Positions 35,699-46,430 of a stretch of DNA of 64,000 bases are shown here, in pieces. The DNA is from Megalopta genalis (taxonomy: Eukaryota > Arthropoda > Insecta > Hymenoptera > Halictidae). Under the pieces are notes generated by a model. That model was not told the DNA's origin. It saw nothing but the letters and a program-made list of their open reading frames with translations, and searched no databases. Within the stretch, counting starts at the first letter, position 1. Every line of letters starts with the position of its first letter. Position numbers and translations under genes: made by a program. The DNA lies in contig NC_135030.1 in NCBI RefSeq assembly GCF_051020955.1, positions 2,284,501-2,348,500 of the forward strand. Reading direction: 5' to 3'.

Positions 35699-36699
35699 TT
35701 TGAGAAATGTTCGTAGGGACTTGTAGAAATTCCAGATTCCAAACTTCAAAGTTTTGGAACTGCAAATTCTGGAAGAACTGAGAAATTTGCTGGAATCACT
35801 GGAAATCCTTCGAGTGTCTTTTGGGGTTGCAGTGGCATTTGAAGACATCAATGATCACTGAAAGACGCTTGTGATTACTGATTACTCTAGAATTCATTGC
35901 TTCTTTTTGTATTTCCTGTGGCTTTGGAAGTGATCGGCGAACTCTCAGAGATGTTTTCAAGCTGCAAAAATCATATGGAATACAACGGATCTTTGGAATC
36001 CTTAAGGGTTACTGAGGGTTTCAGAGTCACTGAGGGCATTCGTGCTATGTCTTTAGGGTTCTGTAGGGTCTCCGGGAGTCAATGCAGACTTCAGAGATCA
36101 CTCGAGACCCTTTAGGGATCAGTAAGATCTCCAGAGATCAATAACACTTTGAAAGTCACTTAAGACTTTGGGGATATCTGATGACACTTAGGGTATCTTT
36201 AGGGATTCGAACTATATAGCAACGTTACTGGTAGTGCTTTGTGGTCCCTAGAGATGTCGATGGTGACTAGAACCTCCATGGGAGCTTCCGGGATTGTGAA
36301 ACTGTATCCTCGTGACATACGATTCTACAAAAGTGCACTAAGGAAAAACAAATAAAAAATCTTTCAGTGACCTTTCACTATTATTATGGTAAATTGTAAC
36401 AATAGGAAACGCCAGTACGGGATCGTGTAAGCTTTAGTGATTGTTTTTGCACTTCTCTTACTTCCTACAGGTTTATAACTATCGAATATTTTTGCGTACA
36501 TAAGGAAAATCTCAAAGTTTCTTTTAACAGTAGTTGGTGATAAACAATTTGGTGTGTATTGAAAAAGGTGATCTCTTGGTACACCATACTTACACGATAG
36601 CATCAACTTCGAATGGTTGTTAGTTACAGTAAATTCTCCCTAATGTTTCTTCAGCTTATAAACAAAAATAGAGAATTTCGGAAGAGGTTATTCGATTAG
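35699..36699. other. Degenerate short repeats and AT-rich DNA
   Basis: Between about 35750 and 36320 phrases such as GATCACTGAAAGAC, GGGTTACTGAGGG, GAGTCACTGAGGG, GATCACTCGAGACC and TTTAGGGATCAGTAAG recur at irregular spacing of roughly 25-35 bp, as in a decayed minisatellite. No gene is visible in the rest. Confidence 0.4.
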
Positions 36700-36830
36700 T
36701 CGACCTATAATTGTTGACAATCGGCAACTATAAAAATGAGCGGCGAGACTGGAATAATCGTATCTCCTCTTTTCAAATTATCCATTCTTTTTAAAACTGA
36801 AGGAAAAAATTAGAAAGAATTTACTGTAGT
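36700..36830. repeat. Foldback element, family F, copy 4 (half)
   Basis: Retains the centre TTGTTGACAATCGGCAACTA and the right arm (GGAATAATCGTATCTCCTCT, CAAATTATCCATTC, AAGAATTTACTGTAG). The left arm is missing. Confidence 0.6.
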
Positions 36831-37000
36831 ATTTAATATATATAATATATATTATATAATAATTATATATTATATATATATTATTTAATATTATTTATTA
36901 ATATTATTTATTTAATATTATTTATTTAATATTATTTATTATATATTATTTAATAAGTTATTATATATATAAATATATATAATATATATATTTACTGTAG
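36831..37000. repeat. AT-only low-complexity tract
   Basis: Runs of TATATAATATATATT and TTATTTAATATTATTTA with no G or C for long stretches. Confidence 0.9.
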
Positions 37001-37538
37001 TATTACATAAAAGTTTATGTAAACTTTTGTTGTAATAAAAGCTATAGTCCCTCACTAAAATATTTGAGCACCTCCTAAAACGAATAATTTCTAAAATTCG
37101 ACCAAGTGACGTTAATTTTTTGCGGCTGTTAAGAGAGATGAAACATCGTCGTACAAGCACCGCGACATTTATAACAATCCAAACTTTAATTCGACCATTC
37201 GACCTAACCTTAACCTCGTGTCACGAAGCATACCGTGATACCTGTAGTTATTTACACGAGATGTTTTGAATAGGTTGAGTAAAATATCAACATTTCAAAA
37301 CTGTTCGCACTCCATGGAAACTAATAAGAATAATTATAAATTATTCTTTTTATTATATTTAGACTTTTGCGCACATCCGACTCGTTTATGTCGCGTATGA
37401 AGAAAAGAAAACGGTCGACAATACGAAACCATTTCTCAAAGAAACAGTCGAACTACTGGTTTCGGAACAATGTTCGTAACATGTAAATGTAGAGGATGTT
37501 CAATTTAATCGAATTAAATTGAAAACGAAAATTGTATT
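37001..37538. other. Non-coding DNA
   Basis: No feature recognised before T2 copy 3. Confidence 0.5.
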
Positions 37539-37787
37539 TTAACACGTTCCGTGCCACGTGTACCATCGATGGTACACGCTTGCATGTTTACTTAGTGAAC
37601 TGAACAAATTGTTTACAAGAAATTTAGAACCGAAGAATCAATTACCACCGCAAGAATGGGCGTTGATAAGTTTTTGTTACGTTGTTATGTGTACGAGAAT
37701 TAATAATTGCACGTAATACATCAAGTTTTAGTAAAATATCAAAGTGTGAAGATTCGAGTAAAAAAAGCTCGGCACGGAACGTGTTAA
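37539..37787 (+). mobile_element. TTAA-flanked MITE, family T2, copy 3
   Basis: Same orientation, 249-bp length and 13-bp ends (CACGTTCCGTGCC) as the copy at 7300, with only a few substitutions, and the intact subterminal palindrome around CCATCGATGG. Confidence 0.9.
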
Positions 37788-38006
37788 GAAAATTTCTTTT
37801 TAACCTTGAACCCCTTGAACTAACGCTGAAAACATTTCGGCCAGAAAAAACGGGATTCCAGCACACTGTGCGGCGTCTCGTAACCACGAATATACAGGGT
37901 TCCCCGGAAAGAATCATCCGATTTCGAAAATTTATATTTTAAAAAATTACACACAGAAAATTATAATTCAAACACGAATATAACAGGAAAATGTGCGAGT
38001 TTTTGT

Positions 38007-38192
38007 TCACAAGTGTTCAATATGACTTCCTTTCGTTACACGTACGATATCATTGCGATATGAAAGTTCTTGCCAAAAACACGGTGTAATGTATCTCTGG
38101 CAATTGTTTGTACAGCATCACAAACGCGTTTTTTCAGTTCATTTACACTTGCAGGTAAAGGTGGTACAAAGACAGGATCCTTCACAAATCCC
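38007..38192 (-). pseudogene. DDE transposase C-terminus (split by an LTR)
   Basis: Reading on the minus strand gives KDPVFVPPLPASVNELKKRV, then TLHRVWQELSYR and VTKGSHIEHL before a stop. This is the typical tail of a large group of insect DDE_3/IS630-like transposases (VPPLP...L..R...A......L..VW.EL.YR.D..R...GAHIEHL). The preceding part of the same gene lies on the far side of the LTR at about 38917-39000, where PPRSP and CDFFLWG can be read with a frame error. Only this last quarter of the protein is present. Confidence 0.75.
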
Positions 38193-38193
38193 C

Positions 38194-38911
38194 TGTTCCG
38201 TCTTGCAACGGAATTTTCCAGCTGTGTCCGCCCGATTTTCTCCGGGACGGACTACCTTTCTTCAATCCCTAAAAAACAGTTTATTTACGGGGAACCTTCG
38301 GTGCAGCGTGGCAAATTGACGGTCCTTCAACGTGCAGTTGACAAAGTCACGTTCGTTGGGCCTCCAATTTCGTAGAGCCTTCGCCTGCAGTTTCTAAATT
38401 TCTAATTCCTTCGAGCCGTCTCCTTTCCGGCAATAAAGTAATTTCTGCAATTTCGGATAACGCACACTTCATCGGCAACATTTCCTTAATTTATGACAGG
38501 GTCGCCAGCACGCATCCCTTCGGTCGCCTTTTCCGGGATTTCTTGCTACCTGTGACACTGGGTACGACCGGGACTCCTAAGGTCCCTTTCCACCTCGCGA
38601 TCAGCCAATGATCTTCAAGTTTTCTCTCGGCGAGAAACATATAAAAACGAGAACTCTTGACCACCTCGGTCAGTCATTTTTTTACTCCTGCGTAACCTCG
38701 TTCGTATCGTTCAACATCGCTCGTCACTCTAGTCTACGTCTCATTCAGTCTATCAATTCACGAACTATTAAGTAAAACAGTTGTTCATTTTTAAGTAAAC
38801 GGACAACGATATCGTCCTATTCCGTCGCGCAGCGTAGTCGGCCTTACAACCCGATAGATAGTTAATATCGCGGAATAACGATATCAGGTGCTCACACGAC
38901 GCACCTCAACA
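38194..38911. mobile_element. Solo LTR 1 (718 bp)
   Basis: Starts TGTTCCGTC and ends CTCAACA (TGTT...AACA), flanked on both sides by TCCCC (38189-38193 and 38912-38916), a 5-bp target duplication. It splits a transposase frame: CDFFLWG on one side and GFVKDPVFVPP on the other rejoin when the LTR and one TCCCC are removed. ATATAAAAACG at about 38639 followed about 30 bp later by GGTCAGTCAT resembles an LTR promoter with a TCAGT initiator. A 5-bp duplication fits Gypsy or BEL/Pao elements; which one is not decidable without internal sequence. Confidence 0.87.
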
Positions 38912-38916
38912 TCCCC

Positions 38917-39000
38917 AAAGGAAGAAGTCGCATGGGGTTGGGTCGGGGGTGATCTCGGAGGCGAACTGTGTAGAACCATATCATCGGATGAACTGCGACC
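38917..39000 (-). pseudogene. DDE transposase fragment around the third catalytic acid
   Basis: The minus strand contains PPRSP followed, after a frame error, by CDFFLWG, the block around the last catalytic residue of the same transposase whose C-terminus is at 38007-38192. The first two catalytic residues and the DNA-binding domain are missing. Confidence 0.65.
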
Positions 39001-39104
39001 AATCCACAACGGTTTGGTACATGAGAAAAAAATAATGAAAAGTAAAACTCGCACATTTTCCCGTCGTATTCGTGTTCGAATTATAATTTTCCGTGTGTAA
39101 CTTT

Positions 39105-39773
39105 TTAACCCTTTCGCTGCGGAACGCCTAAAAATAAATTACTCTCTCAGCAGCCGGCGCGATAGTAGATTGCGACGCTCGTAAGACGGTGTGTGAAACC
39201 GATTTTCCTGGTCTTTTCTTTGAGGCGACTGGCCGACACGGCAGCCAAACAATAATAGTAACGTTGGAAGTCGCGGAGATACTGTCTGCAGATCGTCTCC
39301 TTGGCTGACGAACGCCTCTGCAGTTCTATGGGAAGTAGCTTGAACTGGGACGTGCAGTCCTTTTATACTAAGTTCTTTAGATGCAATTAGGCTGCCCTCT
39401 CCACTATTCCTTTAGGTAAATGCCAGGTAAAAGAGGGTCTTAATGTATACGTGTTTCCCCGAGAAGCTCGGGCTTTTATTGTATTTATTTATTGCCCTAT
39501 TGGCATTGTATTTATTGCCTCGGGGTTGCACCTTTATTTATTGCCCCTGTAGGCATGTGTGTGTGTATATGTGTGTGTATCGTTGTACATACCAACAAGT
39601 AATAATAATGATAATAACAATTTTAGTAATTTTTAATAATCTTAAATAATATAGACAATGAATATAATATATTATAACAAAATTTAATAATCGAGCGCCA
39701 GAAGGCGCTGTTCGCTGAGAGAAAGTGTCTATAGCCGAGCGCCAAAAGACGCTGTTCGCAGCGAAAGGGTTAA
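39105..39773. mobile_element. TTAA-flanked element, family T3 (669 bp)
   Basis: Ends TTAACCCTTTCGCTGCG and CGCAGCGAAAGGGTTAA: a perfect 13-bp inverted repeat in a TTAA duplication. It interrupts the right arm of the surrounding transposon. The left arm preserves the uninterrupted target (ATATTTTAAAAAATTACAC), proving a single TTAA before insertion. Near the right end the phrase GCGCCAGAAGGCGCTGTTCG is repeated as GCGCCAAAAGACGCTGTTCG. The interior has AT-rich and (TG)n stretches but no transposase. Confidence 0.9.
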
Positions 39774-39819
39774 AATATAAATTTTTCAAATCGGATGATT
39801 CTTTCCGGGGAACCCTGTA

Positions 39820-40467
39820 TGTTAGTGCACAGCACTAATGTCTTTATGACACGGACGTGCATAACCGGCTGTTTTTCGAGGCCAGGTTTTTTGGGAAATC
39901 GTTTCTCTCGGTCTCAATGGCCGGGACTAGTTATAAAGAAGGAAAGGTTCCGAAGGGTCAGCCTGACATTGTTTTATGACGGTCATGCCTGGAGGAGCTT
40001 TCCTGTCTTTGCCGGGGCCTTGCGGCCGTCTGCTTTGAAACGGACCAGCTGATTGGCTGTTGCCAAAATCGGGCAGGACCAATCGGCGAATAGTGTAGGT
40101 GCGTTGGAGGGATGGTAGTCTGCTACGAGCGAGGGTATTCTCTGATAGAGCTTCAGAGTTGTAATAGAAGTCGCAGCATCAAGACATCCTGGGGTTTAAA
40201 TGCCCACTTTTCCAGTTCTGAGCACATTACTTACCGGCAATCTATTTAGAAGTTTCCAAAAGGTTTTGTTACATAATCACTATTTTACTGTTCCTCTGTC
40301 TATACCTATTTGACTGGGTTAGAAAGGCACCTTTCAAAGTTTCAATTTGGCACTATTTTTACGAGTGGCGTGCGAAGCAGGCAGAATCCGGTTCTTTATT
40401 TGATACAGTCCACAAATATAGCGTCATAATTCGTCGCTATTATTGACGACGCTGTGACGCCCCATCA
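39820..40467. mobile_element. Solo LTR 2 (648 bp)
   Basis: Starts TGTTAGTGCACAG and ends GCCCCATCA, with CTGTA on both sides (39815-39819 and 40468-40472). The left CTGTA is also the last five bases of the surrounding transposon (CCCTGTA), so the LTR landed on its tip. GTTATAAAGAAGG near 39942 could be a TATA box. No open frame, primer-binding site or second LTR is seen, hence a solo LTR. It is not similar to LTR 1. Confidence 0.72.
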
Positions 40468-40472
40468 CTGTA

Positions 40473-42569
40473 CATTATAAAAAAACATAGAATCGAATGG
40501 ACTGTTGGGTTGCTAGGTATTGTTCTCACTGGACACGCGACCTATCTACGGTTCCCGTGGAATCGGCGCCCAAGGCGTTCAACCAAACTGTTCGGTTTAT
40601 TTACATTCTCCGGAGAAATGATCCGCGCCGGTTGTATAAGGCTGAAGCGAACGGGTGCGGGGTGGCAGCGTATCGGCGGTAAAAATGCTCGCAGCAAAGA
40701 CGGCCAGTCCCTCGAAGCGGTTTACCGAAATAAGGAAGCATCGCGCTGGTTAAAAGGAAACTGCTGAGGACGCGCATCGGTCCGCCGCGTTCCACGCGTA
40801 TTACCATACTCGGTTTTCCTGTAGAGTGCACTTTAAAGTTCCCTCCTGTTGAAAGCGCCTCCATACACGGGAACTGAATTATGCTTGTGCACCGTTATCG
40901 ACGATTTTGCGTTGATTGCATCCTACACGTTCGACGCGCATCCTGTATAGGTGTATTTATACCGAAGAAGAAAAAAAAAGGATTCGAGCGAAGTAAAAAA
41001 ATGCACGAGCTCGAACTATACGTATATCCTGCACGCATGTATCCTGCTTTTAACAAGCGCCTGAAATTCCACGTGAAGTCGAAATAGAACGTGATACGAT
41101 CTAAAGTCGAGTTAATCGATATGTTAATGTTCGTATTACCTGCAATCACGGATTATTCCTGTGATCTTAAAGGTTTCCTTCTGATACAGTCCGCTGGGTG
41201 TGCTGCAGCGAAACGTGCGCAGTATCGGTGAGAGTTTCTATTGTGTGTACGTGTGTATGGTACACCCACTGCAGTAACAGTATCGTAGTAGTCTGTGTTC
41301 AATAATTAACCGATGCACAGTGGTCGGTATCCGTACGAAAAGCGGATAAAAATCAGTATTAAACAATATCCCCATAATATATTCATATATTAATTTATTT
41401 ATTATATAAATAGTTATTTAATAAAAATAATTGGTAGAAAAAATTTGAGGGTTAAACTTTAGATTTATAATATAATTTAGATTAGTTAAAATTATATATA
41501 TATATAATAAATGATTTATTTTAAAATTTTGTTAATCTTTGAGATAATTTAATAATTTGAATTAAAATTTTAATAATTTATATTAAATGTATATATTTAT
41601 AAAAAAAGTATATCACTAGTAGTCAATTAAACGTGTGGCTTATTATTTACCACGATCATTTTTATCATTTGTTCATTCTTAACACGGCCGCATAGCTTCA
41701 TAGTAGCCCGCTTCCAAATCATCCTAAATTTGTATCATTGTTTATAATTATTTCGTTCTTTGAAAATCAATAATTTTTACAGAATTTAATGTACTCAGCG
41801 TGTACTTAAATTATGTCACACAGGATACTTTTATGTCTCTCACGTTTTTTGAGCTATGTCCGATCGAATATGTCGAATATTCATTTCATTTTTTCATAAT
41901 CATCAACTATATTCCTCGCGACCATCGAGCAATTAAGCGTACGAATAAAAAGACTGAGATTCTTCTCGAATAATTAATAGTAAGCGTTGAAATTCGACGC
42001 TCCGTTTTAGATTTACTAGCCGCGACAAATCTCGCCTTTTCCATTTTCGTTTCATTAAAAACACTTGAACCTCGCTAAGCGAACTATGTCGAAGCGACTA
42101 TCGTAACAGTCTATACTCGGTACTCTATTTCACTTTCTTTCGAAACTTCGCGAAACGCCGGCAAACTAAATGCGTCTACATCGGGCCAGGACACTGTAAC
42201 CCCGAACCAAATGGTAGCTTAATAATTCCGAAGTAATAAAGCGGCCTGTGATTTAATGACGGCTGTAAGCAATAACACGTCGCCAGGTGGTCCTCGTAAA
42301 TCGTAAGAGTTTCGAAAGTACGTCAGGAAGTTCTGCCATTCTCAGGTAATTTCGTCGCGCCCTGCCGGCCTCCGCGAAGCTTAATGCTCACTGTCGCGTG
42401 AACGGCGTCCTCGTGTTGTTACCTTTTTCGCGTTGAATAACGAACCGAGAACGAAGAATAGAGCAAACAACGAATACACAATGCCGAACGAAATTTTGGG
42501 CGGACGATGTTCGCGCGACGGACACGATGGAATCTACGAGATGTCCGAGAATTACTGTTTTAGCTGAAA
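40473..42569. other. Non-coding DNA
   Basis: No gene recognised. 40500-40870 is GC-richer, with overlapping unassigned frames of 85-87 codons on both strands. From 41340 to 41620 the sequence is strongly AT-rich. A CACAGTGGTCGG word at about 41317 resembles that at 35253. Confidence 0.4.
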
Positions 42570-43904
42570 AGGCTGATTCCTGAGGTGATTTATAGTAACT
42601 TTTTCTGTAACGAAAATATCGGTTACAGCTTCGTTAACGAGTTATTAGCGAAAAACACGGACCAATCAGAGAGCAAGTACGGCCAGCGCTGCGCCCCACT
42701 GTAGGACAAAAGACACCCAAAGGCGGAAAAAATGTCTCGTTAGCCCTCAAAATTAAAAAAATACTATGCACATAATTCGCTGAACATTTCGATTACAATG
42801 TGGTACAATTTTTTCCCATTTTCATTGATTATTAACACGGTTTCGCGATTTCGAAGATGGACTGAAAAAAAGGACTGAAATATACAATTATTATTTACAG
42901 TGTCGTTGTTTTCGTAATTTAACTAATTGCTGATGGGAATACGTGTACTAGGCATTTATTTGAATCGAATAAAATTCCATTTTGGTAGTATCAATTTTTG
43001 TTGACTTATATGTCATTTAGTGTTTTTGTTTTAAATCTTAATTTGTAATACATATTTAGCGGAGTTAAACAATTCAATTGGTGCAATTATGTAGGGTAAA
43101 GTCTAGGTACTATTGGAGTAGTTAGAGTGATTTTTATAATTATCTGTGATTATTATATATTATATGATTATTCTATATTATATGATTATATTATATGATT
43201 ATTCTATATTATATGATTATATTATATGATTATTCTATATTATATGATTATATTATATGATTATTCTATATTATATGATTATATTATATGATTATTCTAT
43301 ATTATATGATTATATTATATGATTATTCTATATTATATGATTATATTATATGATTATATTATATGATTATTCTATATTATATGATTATATTATATGATTA
43401 TATTATATGATTATTATATATTATATGATTATATTATATGATTATATTATATTATTATTATATATTATATTTTTATAATTATCTGTACGTTATAATAGTT
43501 TCGTACGAAAATGTTTTGCAGTACTCGAATTCAGATTTTTCAAACTTCATTTATGTTGTATATTGAATATTTGTTCTTGCATAAGTCATATTTGTAATTT
43601 AAAGTAATTACAGTGTTACTAATTATAGTGTTATTTATAAGAGCTACTAAAAAAGAAACTTTAATATTTAAAAAATAAGAAACTTGGACTTGACTTTTAC
43701 CGTCCGTTGCGCGCCCTCGCGGCTAATACGTGCGCCCTCGCGCTATTCGCCCGCAGTACCGGCTCTCTGATTGGTCCACGTTTTTCGTTAATAACTCACG
43801 AAAGAAGCCATAATCGTAATTTTTTCTAAGGAAATTTGTCGCTTCAAATCACCTGAGAAATCATCTCTCTCGAATATAAGGGGAGTTCTGGAACACCCTG
43901 TACA
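42570..43904. mobile_element. Family G-related foldback, copy 4, with a long interior
   Basis: The right arm ends GGAACACCCTGTACA. Reading inwards it pairs with the left arm through GATTTCTCAGGTGATTT (left: GATTCCTGAGGTGATTT), CGTTAACGAGTTATTAGCGA and GGACCAATCAGAGAGC. The left terminal TACAGGG is not recognisable. About 950 bp of mostly AT-rich DNA, including the array at 43140-43475, lies between the GC-rich ends of the arms. Confidence 0.65.
43140..43475. repeat. AT-rich tandem array, period about 31 bp
   Basis: Repeats of TATATTATATGATTATTC followed by TATATTATATGATTATA, with shorter half-units (TATATTATATGATTA) mixed in towards the right end. It lies between the arms of the foldback at 42570-43904. 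Confidence 0.93.
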
Positions 43905-45871
43905 TTCAGATTCGGGGAACGCAATCACGAAGAGAGTGACAAAAGCGACTTTTGCTGAAGGTAACGCGGCCGCGACGGACCCTCGGGACACGTCAACGTC
44001 CATATTCAGACAAGCCCCAGTGATTTTTCCCGGATTCCTTATCTTCTGGGTCCTGGTCGCAAGAATCGCCGCGAGAACAGAGAACGTCAACGCTTCAAAG
44101 AATGCGACTGACCTGTTTTCCGCGCTAGGGGACCGACACCACGTCGGTCCCTACCTTTGTCGTCCAATTTCATCATCCAGTTTCCCGGCAGCCCGGGATC
44201 GAGAACACCGCAACCAAAAAAAAAAGAACGCTCCCTTTGCGACGAATTTTACCCTGACACTTTCGGTGCTGCAGGTTTTCGTTGACGGCCGGAAATGTTG
44301 AATTCTGACACATTCGGCCTCCAGGCGCGGCAGGTACCTTTCTCATCTCATGATATCAGGTCCACCGGAAAATCTTAAATTTCACCGAATGATACGCTTT
44401 CCATTTTTGAGATGTTTGTAACATAGTCGAACTCCTTCAAAAACTTTTCGCAGCATATTTTACAAATATGGTTGCTCAGTTGTTAATGTCAAAGACAGAT
44501 CGCGCAAAATCAATGTCAAGAAAACATGAACAACAACGAAGAGAAAATAGAAAAGAAAAGAAGTACAAAGTGCGAGAAGCTCTTAGAAATATTAAATTAA
44601 TATTAAATTAAGAAGATTTGATAAAAGATGTAGAAAAAAAGAGGGAACAAGATTGAACACATCCGAAGCAAACTTGTTTGCAGAAAAATGAGTAAAAGAA
44701 CTTACTTATTGGAAATTACACAAACGCATTCCTTAAAAAGAAATAATAGTAGTAAACTCTAAACTTCGGTACAACGCAAACTTTAGCGAGGAATTTATGA
44801 TACATAAAGTGAACTAGCGGGAGCGCAGCTTGGAGAAAACTGCATGCCAGAAATAACTGTGGAAAATTGCGAGGAAATGTATAATAACAAAAGTAAGAAT
44901 GGAGGAATCGAAAGAACGTGAAATTGTGCGGAACTGGAATATCCAGTTGGAAGAAACTCTGGATTCTTGGATTATTAATACACGCTTCGGCGAGATGAAG
45001 ATTTTGTTGGGAATCTAATTAATTTGTTTTCTAAACGAAGCGTTATTATTATGCTGCGGATCTTCGAGCAAAATAAAAATTTGATGCACCAATTGCAAAA
45101 GATAGGAACTAAACGTTTAGTATACTAATTACGTTAGTGAACGATAGCATAAACGTTTAGCACCATCTTTAATAATCACTGCTCATCGACACGTTTTTGT
45201 GCATAAAATTCGCAGTCCAGTTATTATAAATCATGAAAATTATTCGACTTTAGAAATTGATATACAGGAATGAAGAGCAAATCAAAATTTAGAATTCGGC
45301 CAAGCTGAAACAGAAGTAGAAAAATCTCTGGATTACATAAAATTTGTTACTTTGAACTTTAGAGAATTGTACATTGAAATTCGCAGCTCCAGTAACTATA
45401 ATATTCATATCCAAACACATCACTAGATTGTAAATTTTATGCATTTTTTCTACAAAAACGAATAGGAGCAGTTAGAAACAGTTGACCAATTAAAATAATT
45501 GAAGAGTATCGATGTGCTATTTTCGACTCGTTGAAATAATTGAAAAAAGAATTAAACGCACGTGTGAATAATAATGAGAATTAAAAACTTATTAAACTTA
45601 CTTATTAAATAATAAGAATTAAATGCACTTATTTCTTGCAATTGACGCAGAATATTTTTATTTCCACGCTCTGTAGATAGGGGGTTGAAATTCCAAATGA
45701 AATTAAAACTCTAAATGCAGATTCGCAGAAATCTGCACATGCATCTATTAGAATTTTATGTCCACAACAAATTTATACACTTGCATTGATAATACGAAAA
45801 AACTTATCGGAAAACCTGACCCGTGAATTTTGTTTTCGATCTCCTTCGTGATAATTATATCTTTTTCACAG
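43905..45871. other. Non-coding DNA before a candidate exon
   Basis: 43920-44330 is GC-richer with opposed unassigned frames. ATATCAGGTCCACCGGAAAA near 44353 resembles the TTAGGTCTACC mariner end but no partner was found. The rest is AT-rich. Confidence 0.4.
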
Positions 45872-46138
45872 GGATCCGACTATTATCCGGCAGTTCAGTT
45901 GGTCGGCTTTGTCCCCGTTCCAGGACGGTTGTACAAAGACCTACTGGCATGGACATACGGGCTGATACCGTCCAGAATACACCGGAAGCATTGTTCCCTT
46001 CCAGACAAAAATGTGCAGGACGAACCGTTCGATAATAAAACCACGGAAATTGTACAATTAACCAATATCATATCGTGGTTAATTCGTCATCATCCGACTA
46101 TTGAAGATACCCATGATATTTTGAATTATTATTATTAA
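45872..46138 (+). CDS. Candidate 3'-terminal coding exon, unknown protein
   Basis: A pyrimidine tract and acceptor (ATATCTTTTTCACAG) are followed by an open frame of 88 codons starting GSDYYPAVQLVGFVPVPGRL and ending at TAA. The first two thirds use mixed, fairly GC-rich third positions unlike the AT-rich flanks. Residues such as PVPGRLYKDLLAWTYGLIPS are not transposase-like, and I cannot name a family. The last 30 residues are AT-rich and could be read-through of an exon that really ends earlier, but no good donor was found. Phase 0 entry is compatible with the candidate first exon at 2001-2009. It may also be a decayed gene fragment. Confidence 0.4.
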   Translation, partial: GSDYYPAVQLVGFVPVPGRLYKDLLAWTYGLIPSRIHRKHCSLPDKNVQDEPFDNKTTEIVQLTNIISWLIRHHPTIEDTHDILNYYY

Positions 46139-46153
46139 TATATTGAATTCACT

Positions 46154-46270
46154 GATATATAATTGAGTAGTTTATTTATTTTTTATTTTTATTCTTTCAA
46201 TTTTTATTTCATTTTTTAAGTCGTCGTAGAGAGAGAGATAACAGAGTCAGAAACTAATAACAACTTTAAA

Positions 46271-46337
<67 letters not shown>

Positions 46338-46430
46338 CTCTGTTATCTCTCTCTCTACGACGACTTAAAAAATGAAATAAAAATTGAAAGAATAAAAATA
46401 AAAAATAAATAAACTACTCAATTATATATC
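46154..46430. repeat. Palindrome with 96-bp arms
   Basis: The left arm 46154-46249 (GATATATAATTGAGTAGTTT to AACAGAGTCA) and the right arm 46335-46430 are exact reverse complements by eye, around an 85-bp centre that is mostly (TA)n. It starts 15 bp after the stop of the candidate exon. Zero differences over 96 bp suggests recent formation or ongoing correction. Confidence 0.93.

Larger units (their letters stand above)
37893..39819 (-). mobile_element. DDE transposon relic with TACAGGGTTCCCC ends, carrying nested insertions
   Basis: The left end TACAGGGTTCCCCGGAAAGA and the right end (its complement, ending at 39819) stay paired for about 100 bp, through ATTATAATTC, CACGAATA and GGAAAATGTGCGAG. 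TA flanks both ends once the LTR at 39820 is discounted. Two insertions sit inside: a solo LTR (38194-38911) in the transposase region and a TTAA element (39105-39773) in the right arm. Removing them leaves about 540 bp, a deletion derivative with parts of a transposase read on the minus strand. Confidence 0.88.

Noticed and set aside
40450..40470. TGTGACGCCCCATCA as the start of a Gypsy-type LTR
   Set aside because: The CTGTA duplication and TG...CA borders fit better if this is the right end of the LTR starting at 39820.
35253..41330. CACAGTG words at 35253 and 41317, with similar following bases, as Transib ends
   Set aside because: Preceded by CGACG and CGATG, but no inverted CACTGTG partner with a matching duplication was found nearby. 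They may be fragments of a related family.
44340..44720. Mariner-like end ATATCAGGTCCACCGGAAAA and a following frame
   Set aside because: No inverted partner and no transposase motif in the AT-rich sequence after it.
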